From the NCBI RefSeq assembly GCF_040581405.1, contig NZ_CP137157.1:266001-330000 (forward strand): DNA of 64,000 nt. Reading direction: 5' to 3'. Under the pieces are notes generated by a model, which saw nothing but the letters and a program-made list of their open reading frames with translations, did no database searches and had not been told where the DNA came from. Position 1 is the first letter of the stretch. Each line of letters begins with the position of its first letter. Source of the DNA: Komagataeibacter sucrofermentans DSM 15973. Its GTDB lineage: Bacteria; Pseudomonadota; Alphaproteobacteria; Acetobacterales; Acetobacteraceae. Both the position numbers and the translations under genes were made by a program. Of the stretch, positions 37,501-46,046 are shown in pieces.

Positions 37501-37589
37501 ATCCCGGCGAGGAACCGCGCTTTGCCGATTACGCCCATCTGGCCCGTGTTGCGGAATGGAGTGCGGCGCGTGAGGAGAATGGCGGATGA
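34536..37589 (+). CDS. addB: Double-strand break repair protein AddB
   Basis: 1017 aa. An N-terminal inactivated helicase-like part (GLILLPSRRAARALTEAFVRQ, no functional Walker A) is followed by a C-terminal PD-(D/E)XK nuclease (FTLRGRADRIDRHGDGTLSLFDYKTG at about 870-897). The motif before the nuclease reads MRDPYAIYARRIL without the Cys cluster seen in Bacillus AddB, consistent with the alphaproteobacterial form. It is the partner of AddA in resecting DNA ends for RecA. ATGA overlaps link it to the gene before and to addA. Confidence 0.95.
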   Translation: MTQPAETGVRGRAAVIPQHVPFVDQIAARWLAQAGHDPQACGNGLILLPSRRAARALTEAFVRQVDGRPILLPRIAPIAGLDEAALALSGRNALDLPPAVDPVRRLATLTLLVMQAGRAFGDVQGVDQAWPLARALADLMDEAEWAECDLCERLPHAAEGDFAQHWHLTVQFLSIITQVWPAWLAEQGVMNPVARQTALLHAQAARWLEAPPPAGYPIWAAGFSDAVPSTIAMLRAVLSLPDGRLVLPGVDMECADSVWCNLPPDHPQAGTAHMLAELGLERAGMEQWGDLPRGCVASSPIPRASLLARALLPAHALAGWRDPEAPVMADGLSVLRSTDQQEEAAAIAMVLRQVLEQPGRRAALVTPDRALAGRVATELVRWGVIADDSAGESLLTIPQTAFLRLIIQAVDGGLSPVALLSVIKHPLAACGLAPGNCRASARQLERLVLRGPAPPPGIAGLRSALARAAQDPHGALADAPDAPEEITAFINRLETALGPLLALPRASLVPVSTLLAALIETAQALAATDTTDGAERLWAGEEGNALGQHMSAMLAWCDVLPDARLGALDGLLASSLAGMTVQGRRAVRGREGTAVHPRVFIWGLLEARLQTADTIVLGGLVETVWPPATDPGPWMSRPMRTRVGLPSPEWAIGQAAHDFVACACAAPRVVLSMAARRQGAPTVPARWLVRLNAYLAGHGHVLPPHPALRWLDSLDRPPGGLVQPASPPQPRPALALRPRSLSVTEIETWMRDPYAIYARRILRLNRLPDLEELADAADYGQIVHTALDRWFRAHPTDWPAGGEAQMQAVFADVLREAELRPALAAWWAPRLERIATWCAQTEQARRATGGARAVLTELSGRMQLEDLPGGPFTLRGRADRIDRHGDGTLSLFDYKTGTLPTRRSVLEGWQSQLVLEAAMIESGGFPPPVAGTVAELVYWRLTGGHVPALVLDVARGAELTELIASCRAGLRDLVAGYDDPDQPYLSHPYPGEEPRFADYAHLARVAEWSAAREENGG

Positions 37590-40500
37590 ACGTGTCCCCC
37601 CCCCAGGCCGACACCACGATGGATGCCATCGGTCTTGCCAATCGCAGCCAGGCCCAGGCGTCTGACCCGCAGGCCTCGGTGTTTGTTTCGGCTTCGGCAG
37701 GCAGTGGCAAGACCAAGCTGCTGATCGACCGGCTGCTGCGCCTCATGCTGCCGCGTGATGTGCCCGACCGTGACGGCGTGCCCACCCGCGTTGCGGGCAG
37801 CGACCCCGGTCGCATCCTGTGCCTGACCTTTACCAAGGCGGCCGCGGCGGAAATGTCGATCCGCCTGCAGGACCGGCTGGGCCAGTGGGTCATGCTGCCC
37901 GATGAGGCGCTTGACGGCGAACTCGCCCGCCTGTCCGTGCCGGTGGATGACCGCACGCGGGAGGTGGCGCGCGAACTCTTTGCCCGCGTGCTCGACCTGC
38001 CGGGCGGCATGCGCATTGGCACCATCCATGCCTTCTGCCAGTCGCTGCTGCGGCGCTTCCCCATCGAGGCCGCGATCAGCCCGCATTTCACCCTGATCGA
38101 GGAGACCGATGCCCGTCTGGCCCAGCGCGCCGCGGTTGAGGACGTGGTGGGCGCGGGCGGCCCCGCCGTGGCGCTGCTGGCGGGCCAGATCGGCGTGGGC
38201 GACTTTACGGCCCTGATCGCCCGGCTGCAGGCGCATGCCCGCCGCCTGCTGCCGGTGGCGCGGCAGTGGGTGCGCGACCGGGCCAGCGTCGAGGCCGCAC
38301 TGATGCGCCTGCTGGGCATAAGCGGGCGCAGCGTGGAGGAGGTGCTGCGCCATGCCTGCGCCACCATCCCCGATGAGCAAGCCCTGCGCGATGGCCTGCG
38401 TTACGCGGCGCAGGAGGGATCGCCTACCGTAAGGACACAGGCCGAAACCATGCTGGCGTGGCTGGGGCAGGACCCCGCCACCCGCGCGGCGACATGGCCC
38501 GTGTGGCGCAAGGCGTTGCTCAAAAACGATGGCGCCCCCCGCCAGCGCGGCGGCCTGAACGCGAAGCTTGCCGTCCAGTGCCCGGTTCTGGTCGAGCAGT
38601 TGCTGGCGGAGGCTGCGCGCATCATCGCCATCGAGCAGCAGATGCGCGCGATAAAGGTGTTTGAACTGACCTGCGCGCTGCTTTCCGTGGCCCAGCCCGT
38701 GCTGGAGCGTTACGCCACGCGCAAGAGCGCGCAGGGCATGGTTGATTATGACGACCTGATCGACCGCACGCTCGAACTGCTGCGCGATCCCGGCGCGGCG
38801 TGGGTGCTGTACAAGCTCGATGGCGGCATCGACCACCTGCTGCTCGATGAAGTGCAGGATACCTCGCCCGACCAGTGGGCCATCGCCGGTGGCCTGACGG
38901 CGGAGTTCTTCGCGGGCGAAGGCACGCATGATGACGAGGGCACGCCGCGCACCATCTTCGCGGTGGGGGATTACAAGCAGTCGATCTATTCGTTTCAGGG
39001 GGCCGATCCCGAGGCCTTCCGCGCGTGGCGGCAGCGTTTTCGCCAGCGTGCCGTGGCCGCCGAGGCATTGTGGCGCGAACCGGCCCTGACCGTTTCCTTC
39101 CGCTCCACCGCCCCGGTGCTGAAACTGGTGGACAGCGTATTCGCCAACCCCGCCGCCGCCCGTGGCGTGGTCGAGCCTGATGGCACCATTCCCCCCCATG
39201 TCACCGCCCGCCCCGGCCAGGGTGGCCGCGTCGAGATCTGGCCCCCCGTGCCGGTGGAGGAGGATGGCGAGGCGGTCAGCCCCTGGCAGGCCCCCCGGCT
39301 GAATGCGGGGCAGTCCACGGCCCAGCAGCGCCTGGCCGATACGCTGGCCGCCTGGATCGCAGCCGAACTGCGCAGGCCCCCGGCACCGGGCGAGGCACCC
39401 CTTGCGCCGGGTGACGTGCTGATTCTCGTGCCCCGCCGCTCGGCCTTTGCCCGCGCCCTGATCCGCGCGCTCAAAACCAACGACGTGCCGGTGGCCACCC
39501 TCGTGCGCACCGTGCTGACCGACCAGCTTGCGGTGCAGGACCTCATGGCGCTGTGCGCATGCCTGCTGCTGCCGCAGGATGACCTGACGCTGGCCTGCGT
39601 GCTGACCTCGCCCATTGGCGGGCTGGATGATGGGTCGCTCATGCATCTGGCAACAGGCCGCGATGGCAGGCCGCTGTGGGCGGTGCTGCGCGCGCGCCAT
39701 GCCGAGCGCCCGGACTGGGCGACGGCGTGGCATATTCTCAACACGCTGTTCCGGCAGGTGGATTACGCAACGCCCTACCAGCTTCTGGCCGAAGCGCTTG
39801 GCCCGCTGGGCGGGCGCACGCGGCTGCTGGCCCGCCTCGGGCCGGAGGCGGTGGAGCCGGTGGATGAACTGCTCTCCGCAGCACTCCGCTTTGAGGAGGC
39901 GCACGCCATCTCGCTGCAGGGCTTCCTGCACTGGCTCAATGCCTCGGATGAGACCGTGCGCCACGAACCCGATGCCTCGGCCAACATGGTGCGCGTCATG
40001 ACCGCGCATGGGGCCAAGGGGTTGCAGGCGCGGCTGGTGGTGCTGCCCGACACCATTGCCAGCCCCCGGTCTGACACCAACATCCTGTGGAAACAGGACC
40101 AGAAGACCGGCCTCGACATTCCCATATGGGTGCCCCGCCGCGAACTGGCCACCGACCTGACCGCAGCGCTGCAGGAAAGAATAAAACAGGAAGCGGCGGA
40201 GGAATATAATCGCCTGCTCTACGTGGCGCTGACCCGTGCGAGCGACCGGCTGGTGGTATGCGGCTGGAAGCCGAGCCGGGGTGTGCCCGATGGCTGCTGG
40301 TATGATCTGTGCCACCGTGGCTTCGAGCAGGCAGGGGCCGAGGCCCGGCCTTTTGATCTGGGCTGGGAGGGCGAAAGCCTTGTGCTGGAGGAACAGCGCA
40401 CTGTTTCCGCGCCCACGGCAAGGCCGCAGGCCCCGGCGCGGGAGGAGGAACACCCCGTCACCCTGCCGGACTGGATGGGCCATGCGCCGCTGTGGCGGCC

Positions 40501-41179
40501 GGTGCTGCCCGTGGCGGAAGGCCCGCTGGCCCGCCCGCTCGCACCCAGCCGCCCCGATGATGTAGCCCTTGGCCCGCAGCCCGCCGTGCGTTCGCCGCTG
40601 GTTGCGGCCAGCACGGTGCGCGACCGGGCGGATGCCACGGCCCGGCGCGCCCGCGCCCTGCAACGCGGGCAACTGGTGCATGCCCTGTTGCAGTACCTGC
40701 CCGACTGCGCGCCTGATGCGCGGGCGGAACTGGCCCATGCCTGGCTGTCGCGCCCGGCAGCGGGGCTTGCGCCAGACATGCGTGATGAACTGGTGGCAGC
40801 GGTGCTTGCGGTTATGGAGCAGCCAGAACTTGCGGCACTTTTTGCCCCCGGCAGCCGCGTGGAGCAGCCTCTGGCCGGAATCGTGGGCGAGCAGGTGATC
40901 GTGGGGCAGGTGGACCGCATGGTGGTCAATGCCGATACGGTTACGGTGTGCGACTTCAAGACCAACCGCCACCCGCCAGATGATATTGGCCAGACCCCGG
41001 TGCTCTACCTGCGCCAGATGGCGGCCTACCGCGCCCTGCTGCGCGGAGTCTATCCGGGCAGGCAGGTCGTGTGCGCGCTGGTCTGGACCGAGGGCGTGCG
41101 CGTTGACATCCTGCCCACCGCCCTGCTGGACCATTATGCACCGGACAGGGTTGCCCTAAAGGGGTCGGTACGGGCTTGA
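37586..41179 (+). CDS. addA: Double-strand break repair helicase AddA
   Basis: 1197 aa UvrD-type helicase/nuclease. Q-motif region NRSQAQASDP, Walker A SASAGSGKTKLL at 35-46 (K42), motif II LLLDEVQDTSPDQW, motif III DYKQSIYSFQGADP, motif V VMTAHGAKGLQARLVVLPD and motif VI YVALTRASDRL. The C-terminal RecB-like nuclease GQVDRMVVNADTVTVCDFKTN is at about 1106-1130. It unwinds and degrades broken ends with AddB. Followed 79 bp later by trxA. Confidence 0.96.
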   Translation: MNVSPPQADTTMDAIGLANRSQAQASDPQASVFVSASAGSGKTKLLIDRLLRLMLPRDVPDRDGVPTRVAGSDPGRILCLTFTKAAAAEMSIRLQDRLGQWVMLPDEALDGELARLSVPVDDRTREVARELFARVLDLPGGMRIGTIHAFCQSLLRRFPIEAAISPHFTLIEETDARLAQRAAVEDVVGAGGPAVALLAGQIGVGDFTALIARLQAHARRLLPVARQWVRDRASVEAALMRLLGISGRSVEEVLRHACATIPDEQALRDGLRYAAQEGSPTVRTQAETMLAWLGQDPATRAATWPVWRKALLKNDGAPRQRGGLNAKLAVQCPVLVEQLLAEAARIIAIEQQMRAIKVFELTCALLSVAQPVLERYATRKSAQGMVDYDDLIDRTLELLRDPGAAWVLYKLDGGIDHLLLDEVQDTSPDQWAIAGGLTAEFFAGEGTHDDEGTPRTIFAVGDYKQSIYSFQGADPEAFRAWRQRFRQRAVAAEALWREPALTVSFRSTAPVLKLVDSVFANPAAARGVVEPDGTIPPHVTARPGQGGRVEIWPPVPVEEDGEAVSPWQAPRLNAGQSTAQQRLADTLAAWIAAELRRPPAPGEAPLAPGDVLILVPRRSAFARALIRALKTNDVPVATLVRTVLTDQLAVQDLMALCACLLLPQDDLTLACVLTSPIGGLDDGSLMHLATGRDGRPLWAVLRARHAERPDWATAWHILNTLFRQVDYATPYQLLAEALGPLGGRTRLLARLGPEAVEPVDELLSAALRFEEAHAISLQGFLHWLNASDETVRHEPDASANMVRVMTAHGAKGLQARLVVLPDTIASPRSDTNILWKQDQKTGLDIPIWVPRRELATDLTAALQERIKQEAAEEYNRLLYVALTRASDRLVVCGWKPSRGVPDGCWYDLCHRGFEQAGAEARPFDLGWEGESLVLEEQRTVSAPTARPQAPAREEEHPVTLPDWMGHAPLWRPVLPVAEGPLARPLAPSRPDDVALGPQPAVRSPLVAASTVRDRADATARRARALQRGQLVHALLQYLPDCAPDARAELAHAWLSRPAAGLAPDMRDELVAAVLAVMEQPELAALFAPGSRVEQPLAGIVGEQVIVGQVDRMVVNADTVTVCDFKTNRHPPDDIGQTPVLYLRQMAAYRALLRGVYPGRQVVCALVWTEGVRVDILPTALLDHYAPDRVALKGSVRA

Positions 41180-41258
41180 CCGCGTGCCGGGCGATTGCCA
41201 TGTCAGCAGGACGCAAGGACAAAGGCAGCCATGGCTGCCGTAAATGGAGCATTGAGTG

Positions 41259-41588
41259 ATGGGTGAAAACACGATTGCGGTCAGCGACGACCAGTTCAAG
41301 ACGCTGGTTCTCGACTCAAAGGAACCGGTTCTGGTTGATTTCTGGGCTGAATGGTGCGGCCCGTGCAAGATGATCGCACCCGCGCTGGAAGAACTCGGCG
41401 GTGAGTTCAAGGGCCGCCTGACGGTGGCCAAGGTCGATATCGACAACAATCTCCGCACCCCCAACGAATACGGCGTGCGCAGCATTCCCACCCTGGTCCT
41501 GTTCAAGGATGGCAAGCCCGTGGCCCAGCAGACTGGCGCGATGCCCAAGAGCCAGCTCAAGGCATGGGTTGAATCCAAGCTGGGCTGA
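41259..41588 (+). CDS. trxA: Thioredoxin 1
   Basis: 109 aa from ATG 41259; a GTG directly before it is in frame. The active site WCGPCK has Cys33 and Cys36, within VLVDFWAEWCGPCKMIAPALEELG, and the cis-Pro motif is SIPTLVLFKDGKPV. Cytosolic disulfide reductase. The addA-trxA order is common in alphaproteobacteria. Copy 4 of the three-way-junction repeat follows. Confidence 0.97.
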   Translation: MGENTIAVSDDQFKTLVLDSKEPVLVDFWAEWCGPCKMIAPALEELGGEFKGRLTVAKVDIDNNLRTPNEYGVRSIPTLVLFKDGKPVAQQTGAMPKSQLKAWVESKLG

Positions 41589-41598
41589 TTATCAGTGA

Positions 41599-41676
41599 AA
41601 AGTTTTTGGTGAAGCTTTTTTCAAAAAGCTTCAGAAAAAGCCGCCTTTTTTTAAAAAGGCGGCTTCCAAAAACTTT
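41599..41676. repeat. Three-way-junction repeat, copy 4, best-formed (trxA/hpnK)
   Basis: Perfect 11-bp outer arms AAAGTTTTTGG (41599-41609) and CCAAAAACTTT (41666-41676). Hairpin 1 is GAAGCTTTTT and AAAAAGCTTC (41611-41632). Hairpin 2 is GCCGCCTTTTT and AAAAAGGCGGC (41640-41663). All stems are perfect. Orientation A, convergent junction, no separate terminator seen. Confidence 0.85.
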
Positions 41677-41688
41677 CATTCTTTTCTC

Positions 41689-42543
41689 TTAACGCCCGCA
41701 GGCCACATCGGTCCATGTCGTGGGTGTCGCCCCCGCATGGGCCAGCCCCGAGTGGAAGCCCGGCGAGCAAAGCGTGCGGAACTCGGCTTCATGCTCATAA
41801 GTCGGCATGAGCCGCTGCAACAGCCTGTTCTTGGCCGTAGCCGGGTGGAAATAGATTTCCGACAGGCCATCAGGCAGGTGGGCGGCCAGAGCCGAGACGC
41901 GGTCGGTGGTCATGTGCCCGCTCCAGGCCAGGCCAAAGCACCAGTCATTCGTCACCAGCCCGGCCTTGTGCGCCTGATGGCGCAAAAGCCCGGTCCAGCG
42001 CCGCAGGGCGGCATCGCCCAGCGTGTCGGCATAGGTGCCGGCCGCGCGGAGCGGCTCAGGTGGCTCGAGCGGCACGCGCACCGCGCGCAGGCCATGGCGC
42101 AGGCCGCTTTCAATCAGGTAGCGCCCCACGGTGGGGTGCAGGTGCATGTGCTTGTGCGCGTTGGCGTGGTCCAGCGTAAGCCCTGTGGCGGCAAAGGCGC
42201 GGAACTGCGCCTCGATCTCGGCGGCAAGTTCACGGCGCACGGCGGGGCGGAAGAAATATTCCACCCCCAGCTTGAGCTGGTCGGAGGGGAACAGCCCATC
42301 CTGGGGCACCAGCAGCGGAATATCGGCAGGCGGCAGGGTGGCCGGGCCTTCAATGGCCACAAGGTGCAGCCCCACCCGCAGGTCAGGCAGCTTCCTGGCG
42401 CGGCGCACGGCATCGGCGGCAGCGGGGCCGGAGACCATCAGGCTTGCGGTTGACAGCAATCCATCCCGGTGGGCGATCTCGATGGCCTCGTTGACTTCTT
42501 CCGACAGGCCGAAATCATCGGCGGATATGATGACGCGCTTCAT
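41689..42543 (-). CDS. hpnK: Hopanoid N-acetylglucosaminyl deacetylase HpnK
   Basis: 284 aa YdjC/ChbG-like deacetylase. The N-terminal motif MKRVIISADDFGLSEEVNEAI carries the metal-binding Asp pair (D9, D10), followed by VGLHLVAIEGPA and LDHANAHKHMHLHPTV (metal-binding His). In hopanoid producers HpnK removes the acetyl group from the GlcNAc attached to bacteriohopanetetrol by HpnI, leaving glucosamine. Last gene of dxs-hpnM-hpnI-hpnJ-hpnK; a stable hairpin separates it from hpnJ. Confidence 0.93.
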   Translation of the reverse strand: MKRVIISADDFGLSEEVNEAIEIAHRDGLLSTASLMVSGPAAADAVRRARKLPDLRVGLHLVAIEGPATLPPADIPLLVPQDGLFPSDQLKLGVEYFFRPAVRRELAAEIEAQFRAFAATGLTLDHANAHKHMHLHPTVGRYLIESGLRHGLRAVRVPLEPPEPLRAAGTYADTLGDAALRRWTGLLRHQAHKAGLVTNDWCFGLAWSGHMTTDRVSALAAHLPDGLSEIYFHPATAKNRLLQRLMPTYEHEAEFRTLCSPGFHSGLAHAGATPTTWTDVACGR

Positions 42544-42562
42544 GCAGCAAAACCGGGTGGCT

Positions 42563-42599
42563 TGAAAAAAGAAATGCCGGAACCCGAAGGTTCCGGCAT
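42563..42599 (-). terminator. UUCG-capped terminator/attenuator between hpnJ and hpnK
   Basis: Read on the minus strand: ATGCCGGAACC, loop TTCG, GGTTCCGGCAT (perfect 11-bp stem, 42574-42599), then TTTCTTTTTTC. A C(UUCG)G tetraloop and a U-rich tail are classical for intrinsic termination, yet hpnK starts only 20 bp further on. Probably partial termination reducing hpnK expression. Confidence 0.65.
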
Positions 42600-42613
42600 G
42601 GATCGTGGCGCGA

Positions 42614-44038
42614 TCAGGCCGCGCGGCGTTCGCGCAGGAACTGGAAGAACTCCACCCCTTCGCGCAGGCGGCGCTTCATCATCTGCGGGCTGCGCACCAT
42701 CTCGTTCAGGATCGAGGCGATCTTGGGCGCGCGGAAGTAGAACTTCCGGTAGAATTCTTCCACGCTCTGGAAGATTTCGGTGTGCGACAGGTGCGGGTAG
42801 TGCAGCGGCGCGATCTGCACGCCGTTATCATCGATCAGCTCGGCGTTCTTTTCATCCAGCCAGCCATTCTCGGTCGCCTGCTGGTGCAGGAACGTGCCGG
42901 GATAGGGCGCCGCCAGCGAGACCTGCAGCGTGTGCGGGTTGATCTCGGTCGCGAACTTGATGGTTTCCTGAATGGTTTCCTTCGTCTCGCCCGGCAGGCC
43001 GAGGATGAAGGTGCCATGGATCTTGATGCCGAGTTCGTGGCAGTTCTTGGTGAACTCGCGGGCCGTCTCGACGCGCATGCCCTTCTTGATGTTGTGCAGG
43101 ATCTGCTGGTTGCCGCTCTCGTAACCCACGAGCAGCAGGCGCAGGCCGTTGGCCTTGAGCACTTCCAGCGTCTTGCGGGGCACATTCGCCTTGGCGTTGC
43201 ACGACCAGGTTACGCCCAGCTTGCCCAGTTCCCTGGCAATCGCTTCGGCGCGCGGCAGGTCATCGGTGAAGGTGTCGTCGTCGAAGAAGAATTCCTTCAC
43301 CTGCGGGAAATACTGCTTGGCGAGACGGATCTCGGCGGCCACGTGCTCGGGGCTGCGGGTGCGGTAGTGATGGCCACCCACGGTCTGCGGCCACAGGCAG
43401 AAGGTACAGCGCGACTTGCAGCCACGGCCGGTATAGATCGAGATGTAGGGGTGCATCAGGTAACCGATGAAGTAGTCTTCAATCTTCAGGTCACGCTTGT
43501 ACACTTCGGTCACGAACGGCAGGCTGTCCATGTCCTCGATCATGGCGCGGTCGCGGTTATGCACGATCTTGCCATCGGCATCGCGCCAGGAGATGCCATC
43601 GACATCCTTCCACTCGCGGCCTTCCGCCATTTCCTTGATGGTGAAGTCGAATTCGTTGCGGGCCACGAAGTCAACCGGCGGGGCGTTGAGCAGGCTCTCT
43701 TCGGGCTGCACCGCCACCTTGGCGCCAACCATGCCGATCTTGACCTTGGGGTTGGCATCCTTGAGCATCTGGGCCACGCGCACATCCGATGCGAAGGACG
43801 GCGTGGAGGTGTGCATGATGACGAGGTCGCGGTTGCGCACGTCTTCGAGGATCGGCTCCATGCCCATGCGGGCCGGCGGCGCATCGATCAGGCGGCTGCC
43901 CTCGACCATGGCGGCGGGCTGGGCCAGCCAGGTCGGGTACCAGAACGACTTGATTTCCCGCTTGGCCTGATAGCGGGAACCGGCCCCACCGTCGAATCCG
44001 TCAAACGAAGGCGGCTGGAGAAACAGGGTTTTCATCAT
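42614..44038 (-). CDS. hpnJ: Hopanoid radical SAM protein HpnJ
   Basis: 474 aa. A B12-binding-like N-terminal domain (HTSTPSFASDVRVAQMLKDANPKVKIGMVGAKV) is followed by a radical SAM core with CKSRCTFC (C207, C211, C214) and the GLPGETKETIQETI motif. HpnJ is needed to convert the glucosaminyl group of bacteriohopanetetrol into the cyclitol ether. Tandem ATGs at 44038 and 44035 follow GAGGA. It lies 104 bp downstream of hpnI. Confidence 0.93.
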   Translation of the reverse strand: MMKTLFLQPPSFDGFDGGAGSRYQAKREIKSFWYPTWLAQPAAMVEGSRLIDAPPARMGMEPILEDVRNRDLVIMHTSTPSFASDVRVAQMLKDANPKVKIGMVGAKVAVQPEESLLNAPPVDFVARNEFDFTIKEMAEGREWKDVDGISWRDADGKIVHNRDRAMIEDMDSLPFVTEVYKRDLKIEDYFIGYLMHPYISIYTGRGCKSRCTFCLWPQTVGGHHYRTRSPEHVAAEIRLAKQYFPQVKEFFFDDDTFTDDLPRAEAIARELGKLGVTWSCNAKANVPRKTLEVLKANGLRLLLVGYESGNQQILHNIKKGMRVETAREFTKNCHELGIKIHGTFILGLPGETKETIQETIKFATEINPHTLQVSLAAPYPGTFLHQQATENGWLDEKNAELIDDNGVQIAPLHYPHLSHTEIFQSVEEFYRKFYFRAPKIASILNEMVRSPQMMKRRLREGVEFFQFLRERRAA

Positions 44039-44142
44039 GCTACGCGTATCCTCGGGTTCTGGCGGGGAACGGGGTTCCCTTAATACCCGTTCTTATTGAC
44101 TACAGGGTGGTTTTTAAAACGGTCCGGCGGGCTGGCGGGGGG

Positions 44143-45321
44143 TCAGTCACCGGGGGAGGCGGGTTGCGATCGTGGCGTCATGACCGAATGGGGCGTGACA
44201 TGCATCGTCTGCCCGCGCCAAGCAACCCTTGTGCCCGTAACGCTGCCCACCATGATCGCGGCTGAAAGCCAGTCACGCAGGGGGAGGAGCAGTAACGGCA
44301 GCAGGCTGCGTTGCGCCAGTGTCCGGTCAAGGATGAAGGAACATACGCCCCGCCATCCCCACGCGCCAAGAAAGAAGAACCATGTCCATGCCGCATGGGG
44401 TGCCAGCAGCACCGCAACAGTGGCCCAGAACAGGGGGAGCTGGATGGCCGAGGCCGCATAGCCCGCCGGTTCCAGTGTCTTGACGGTGCGGCCCCAGCGC
44501 AGTTCATGCGCCAGCACCTCACGCATCGAGGTTTCGCCCACGGTGGTCCATGTCATGCATGCGGCAATGGCGATGTCCTTGCCATGCTCGCGCACGTAGC
44601 GGCCAAGAATCGCATCATCGGCCACATGGGGCACAAGGGCTTCAAGCCCGCCAATGGCGTCGAGCATGGAGCGCCGCAGCGCCATGGTGGCGCCGAGGCA
44701 GTCCTGCCGCCCGAGGTAACGCGACAGCATGACGCCAGGCAGGAAGTTATGGTTGATCTGGCAGGCGGCGAGCAGGCGCGGCACGGTGTTCGAGGCAGGC
44801 AGCCCGGCATAGAGCGTGGTCACAAGCCCCACATTGTCGGGCACCATGGCGCCCACGACATGGCGCAGGTAATCGGGCGCCACGTGAATGTCCGAGTCGG
44901 AGATGACCAGCACATCATGCTTTACGCGCGCCATGATGTTGATCAGGTTGCCGATCTTGCGGTTCACCCCATGGAAGGTGGGGTCGATCACCAGCTCCAT
45001 CGGCACGTCCGGATGGCGTTCCATCAGGCGGTGCACGATGGGGATGGCGGCATCATCCTCGGCCTGTACGCCAAAGACGATCTGCATATGCGGATAGTCC
45101 TGCGTGCAGAAGCTTTCGAGTGCTTCCTCAAGCAGGGGTTCATCGCCATGCAGCGGCTTGAGCACGGAGACCGGGGGCAGGGGCACTTCCCGGTCAACGC
45201 GTTTTTCCTGCCAGCGGAAGCGCGAGACCAGGAAAGTGCCTACCGCTGCCTGCATGCACCCGGCGGCCGCGACAGTCGCGGCCAGTCCGGCGGGTGAAAC
45301 AAGAGCGTTGAAAACAGACAT
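44143..45321 (-). CDS. hpnI: Hopanoid glycosyltransferase HpnI
   Basis: 392 aa from ATG 45321 (MSVFNALVSPAGLAATV). GT21-like (ceramide glucosyltransferase family): one N-terminal helix, VSVLKPLHGDEPLLEEALESFCTQDYP, acidic motif VISDSDIHV, a distal catalytic Asp in VADDAILG and the HELRWGRT motif (xxxRW). C-terminal helices (LPLFWATVAVLLAPHAAWTWFFFLGAWG) follow. It adds N-acetylglucosamine to bacteriohopanetetrol at the inner membrane. It lies between hpnM and hpnJ. Confidence 0.92.
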   Translation of the reverse strand: MSVFNALVSPAGLAATVAAAGCMQAAVGTFLVSRFRWQEKRVDREVPLPPVSVLKPLHGDEPLLEEALESFCTQDYPHMQIVFGVQAEDDAAIPIVHRLMERHPDVPMELVIDPTFHGVNRKIGNLINIMARVKHDVLVISDSDIHVAPDYLRHVVGAMVPDNVGLVTTLYAGLPASNTVPRLLAACQINHNFLPGVMLSRYLGRQDCLGATMALRRSMLDAIGGLEALVPHVADDAILGRYVREHGKDIAIAACMTWTTVGETSMREVLAHELRWGRTVKTLEPAGYAASAIQLPLFWATVAVLLAPHAAWTWFFFLGAWGWRGVCSFILDRTLAQRSLLPLLLLPLRDWLSAAIMVGSVTGTRVAWRGQTMHVTPHSVMTPRSQPASPGD

Positions 45322-45383
45322 TATTTTTCCGGCAAGGTCCCGCGCGTGAAACAAAATGAAAAAGACGTCAGGAAAAGGTCAGG

Positions 45384-46046
45384 TTACTCTTCCGAGAAGG
45401 TCTTGATTTTCTTCTGTAACAGATTTGTCAGTTTTTGCACATTCCCGCCAGACAGGGCGGAACTGAAATCTGCACGCTGTGCGGCAACCTGGCTGATGTG
45501 GGCATTGAGCAGCACGTCAACGATCTGCCAGCCCTTGGCGCCCGAGCGCATCACGTAATTGATCTCGGTCCCGCTCGGATCATCTGATGAGCCGATATGC
45601 GTTATAACAATGCGGTCGTTACCCACCGGGGAGGGCGTGACAGAAGGATCAATGGTGAAGCGCGCATCGCTGCCCGGCTTGAAGCTCGAGACATAGCGGG
45701 CAATGGTGAACTGGCGGAACGTGCTCAGAAGCTGCTGCTTCTGGTCATCGGGCAGGGCGGCGTAGCGCGGGCCGATGGAGGAGGCGAGCACGGCCTCCAT
45801 GTCATAGGCGCGGTCGATTGCCGGTGCGAGCATCTGCGAGCGCTGCTCGAACGTGCCGCTGCCTTTGGCCTGCACGCGGTCGAGGGCAGCATACAGGGCC
45901 TTGATCGGCTCCTGCACCTGCGCGTCGGACGCGCTCGCGGCATAAGCTGCATGGATGGGGAAGACGGCAGGGATGACCGGTGCCGCCATCAGGCCGGCGC
46001 AAAGCGCCAGTGCGGTGGTTTTCAGGGCATGTTTCATAATGTTCAT
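45384..46046 (-). CDS. hpnM: HpnM, MlaC/Ttg2D-like periplasmic lipid-binding protein
   Basis: 220 aa with a signal peptide ([36 protein letters not shown]). The mature domain is MlaC-like: [79 protein letters not shown]. Proteins of this family carry phospholipids across the periplasm; HpnM is thought to do the same for hopanoids. Its start overlaps the dxs stop (ATGA), coupling the two. Confidence 0.9.
   Translation of the reverse strand: MNIMKHALKTTALALCAGLMAAPVIPAVFPIHAAYAASASDAQVQEPIKALYAALDRVQAKGSGTFEQRSQMLAPAIDRAYDMEAVLASSIGPRYAALPDDQKQQLLSTFRQFTIARYVSSFKPGSDARFTIDPSVTPSPVGNDRIVITHIGSSDDPSGTEINYVMRSGAKGWQIVDVLLNAHISQVAAQRADFSSALSGGNVQKLTNLLQKKIKTFSEE

Noticed and set aside
34314-37538. 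1074-codon minus-strand open frame opposite addB
   Set aside because: Composition is typical of a shadow frame (His/Arg/Gln/Gly-rich, no motifs); addB on the other strand has a clear nuclease domain and overlaps with its neighbours.
37529-41134. 1201-codon minus-strand open frame opposite addA
   Set aside because: Same reasoning: all helicase motifs are on the plus strand, and the antisense frame lacks any recognisable segment.
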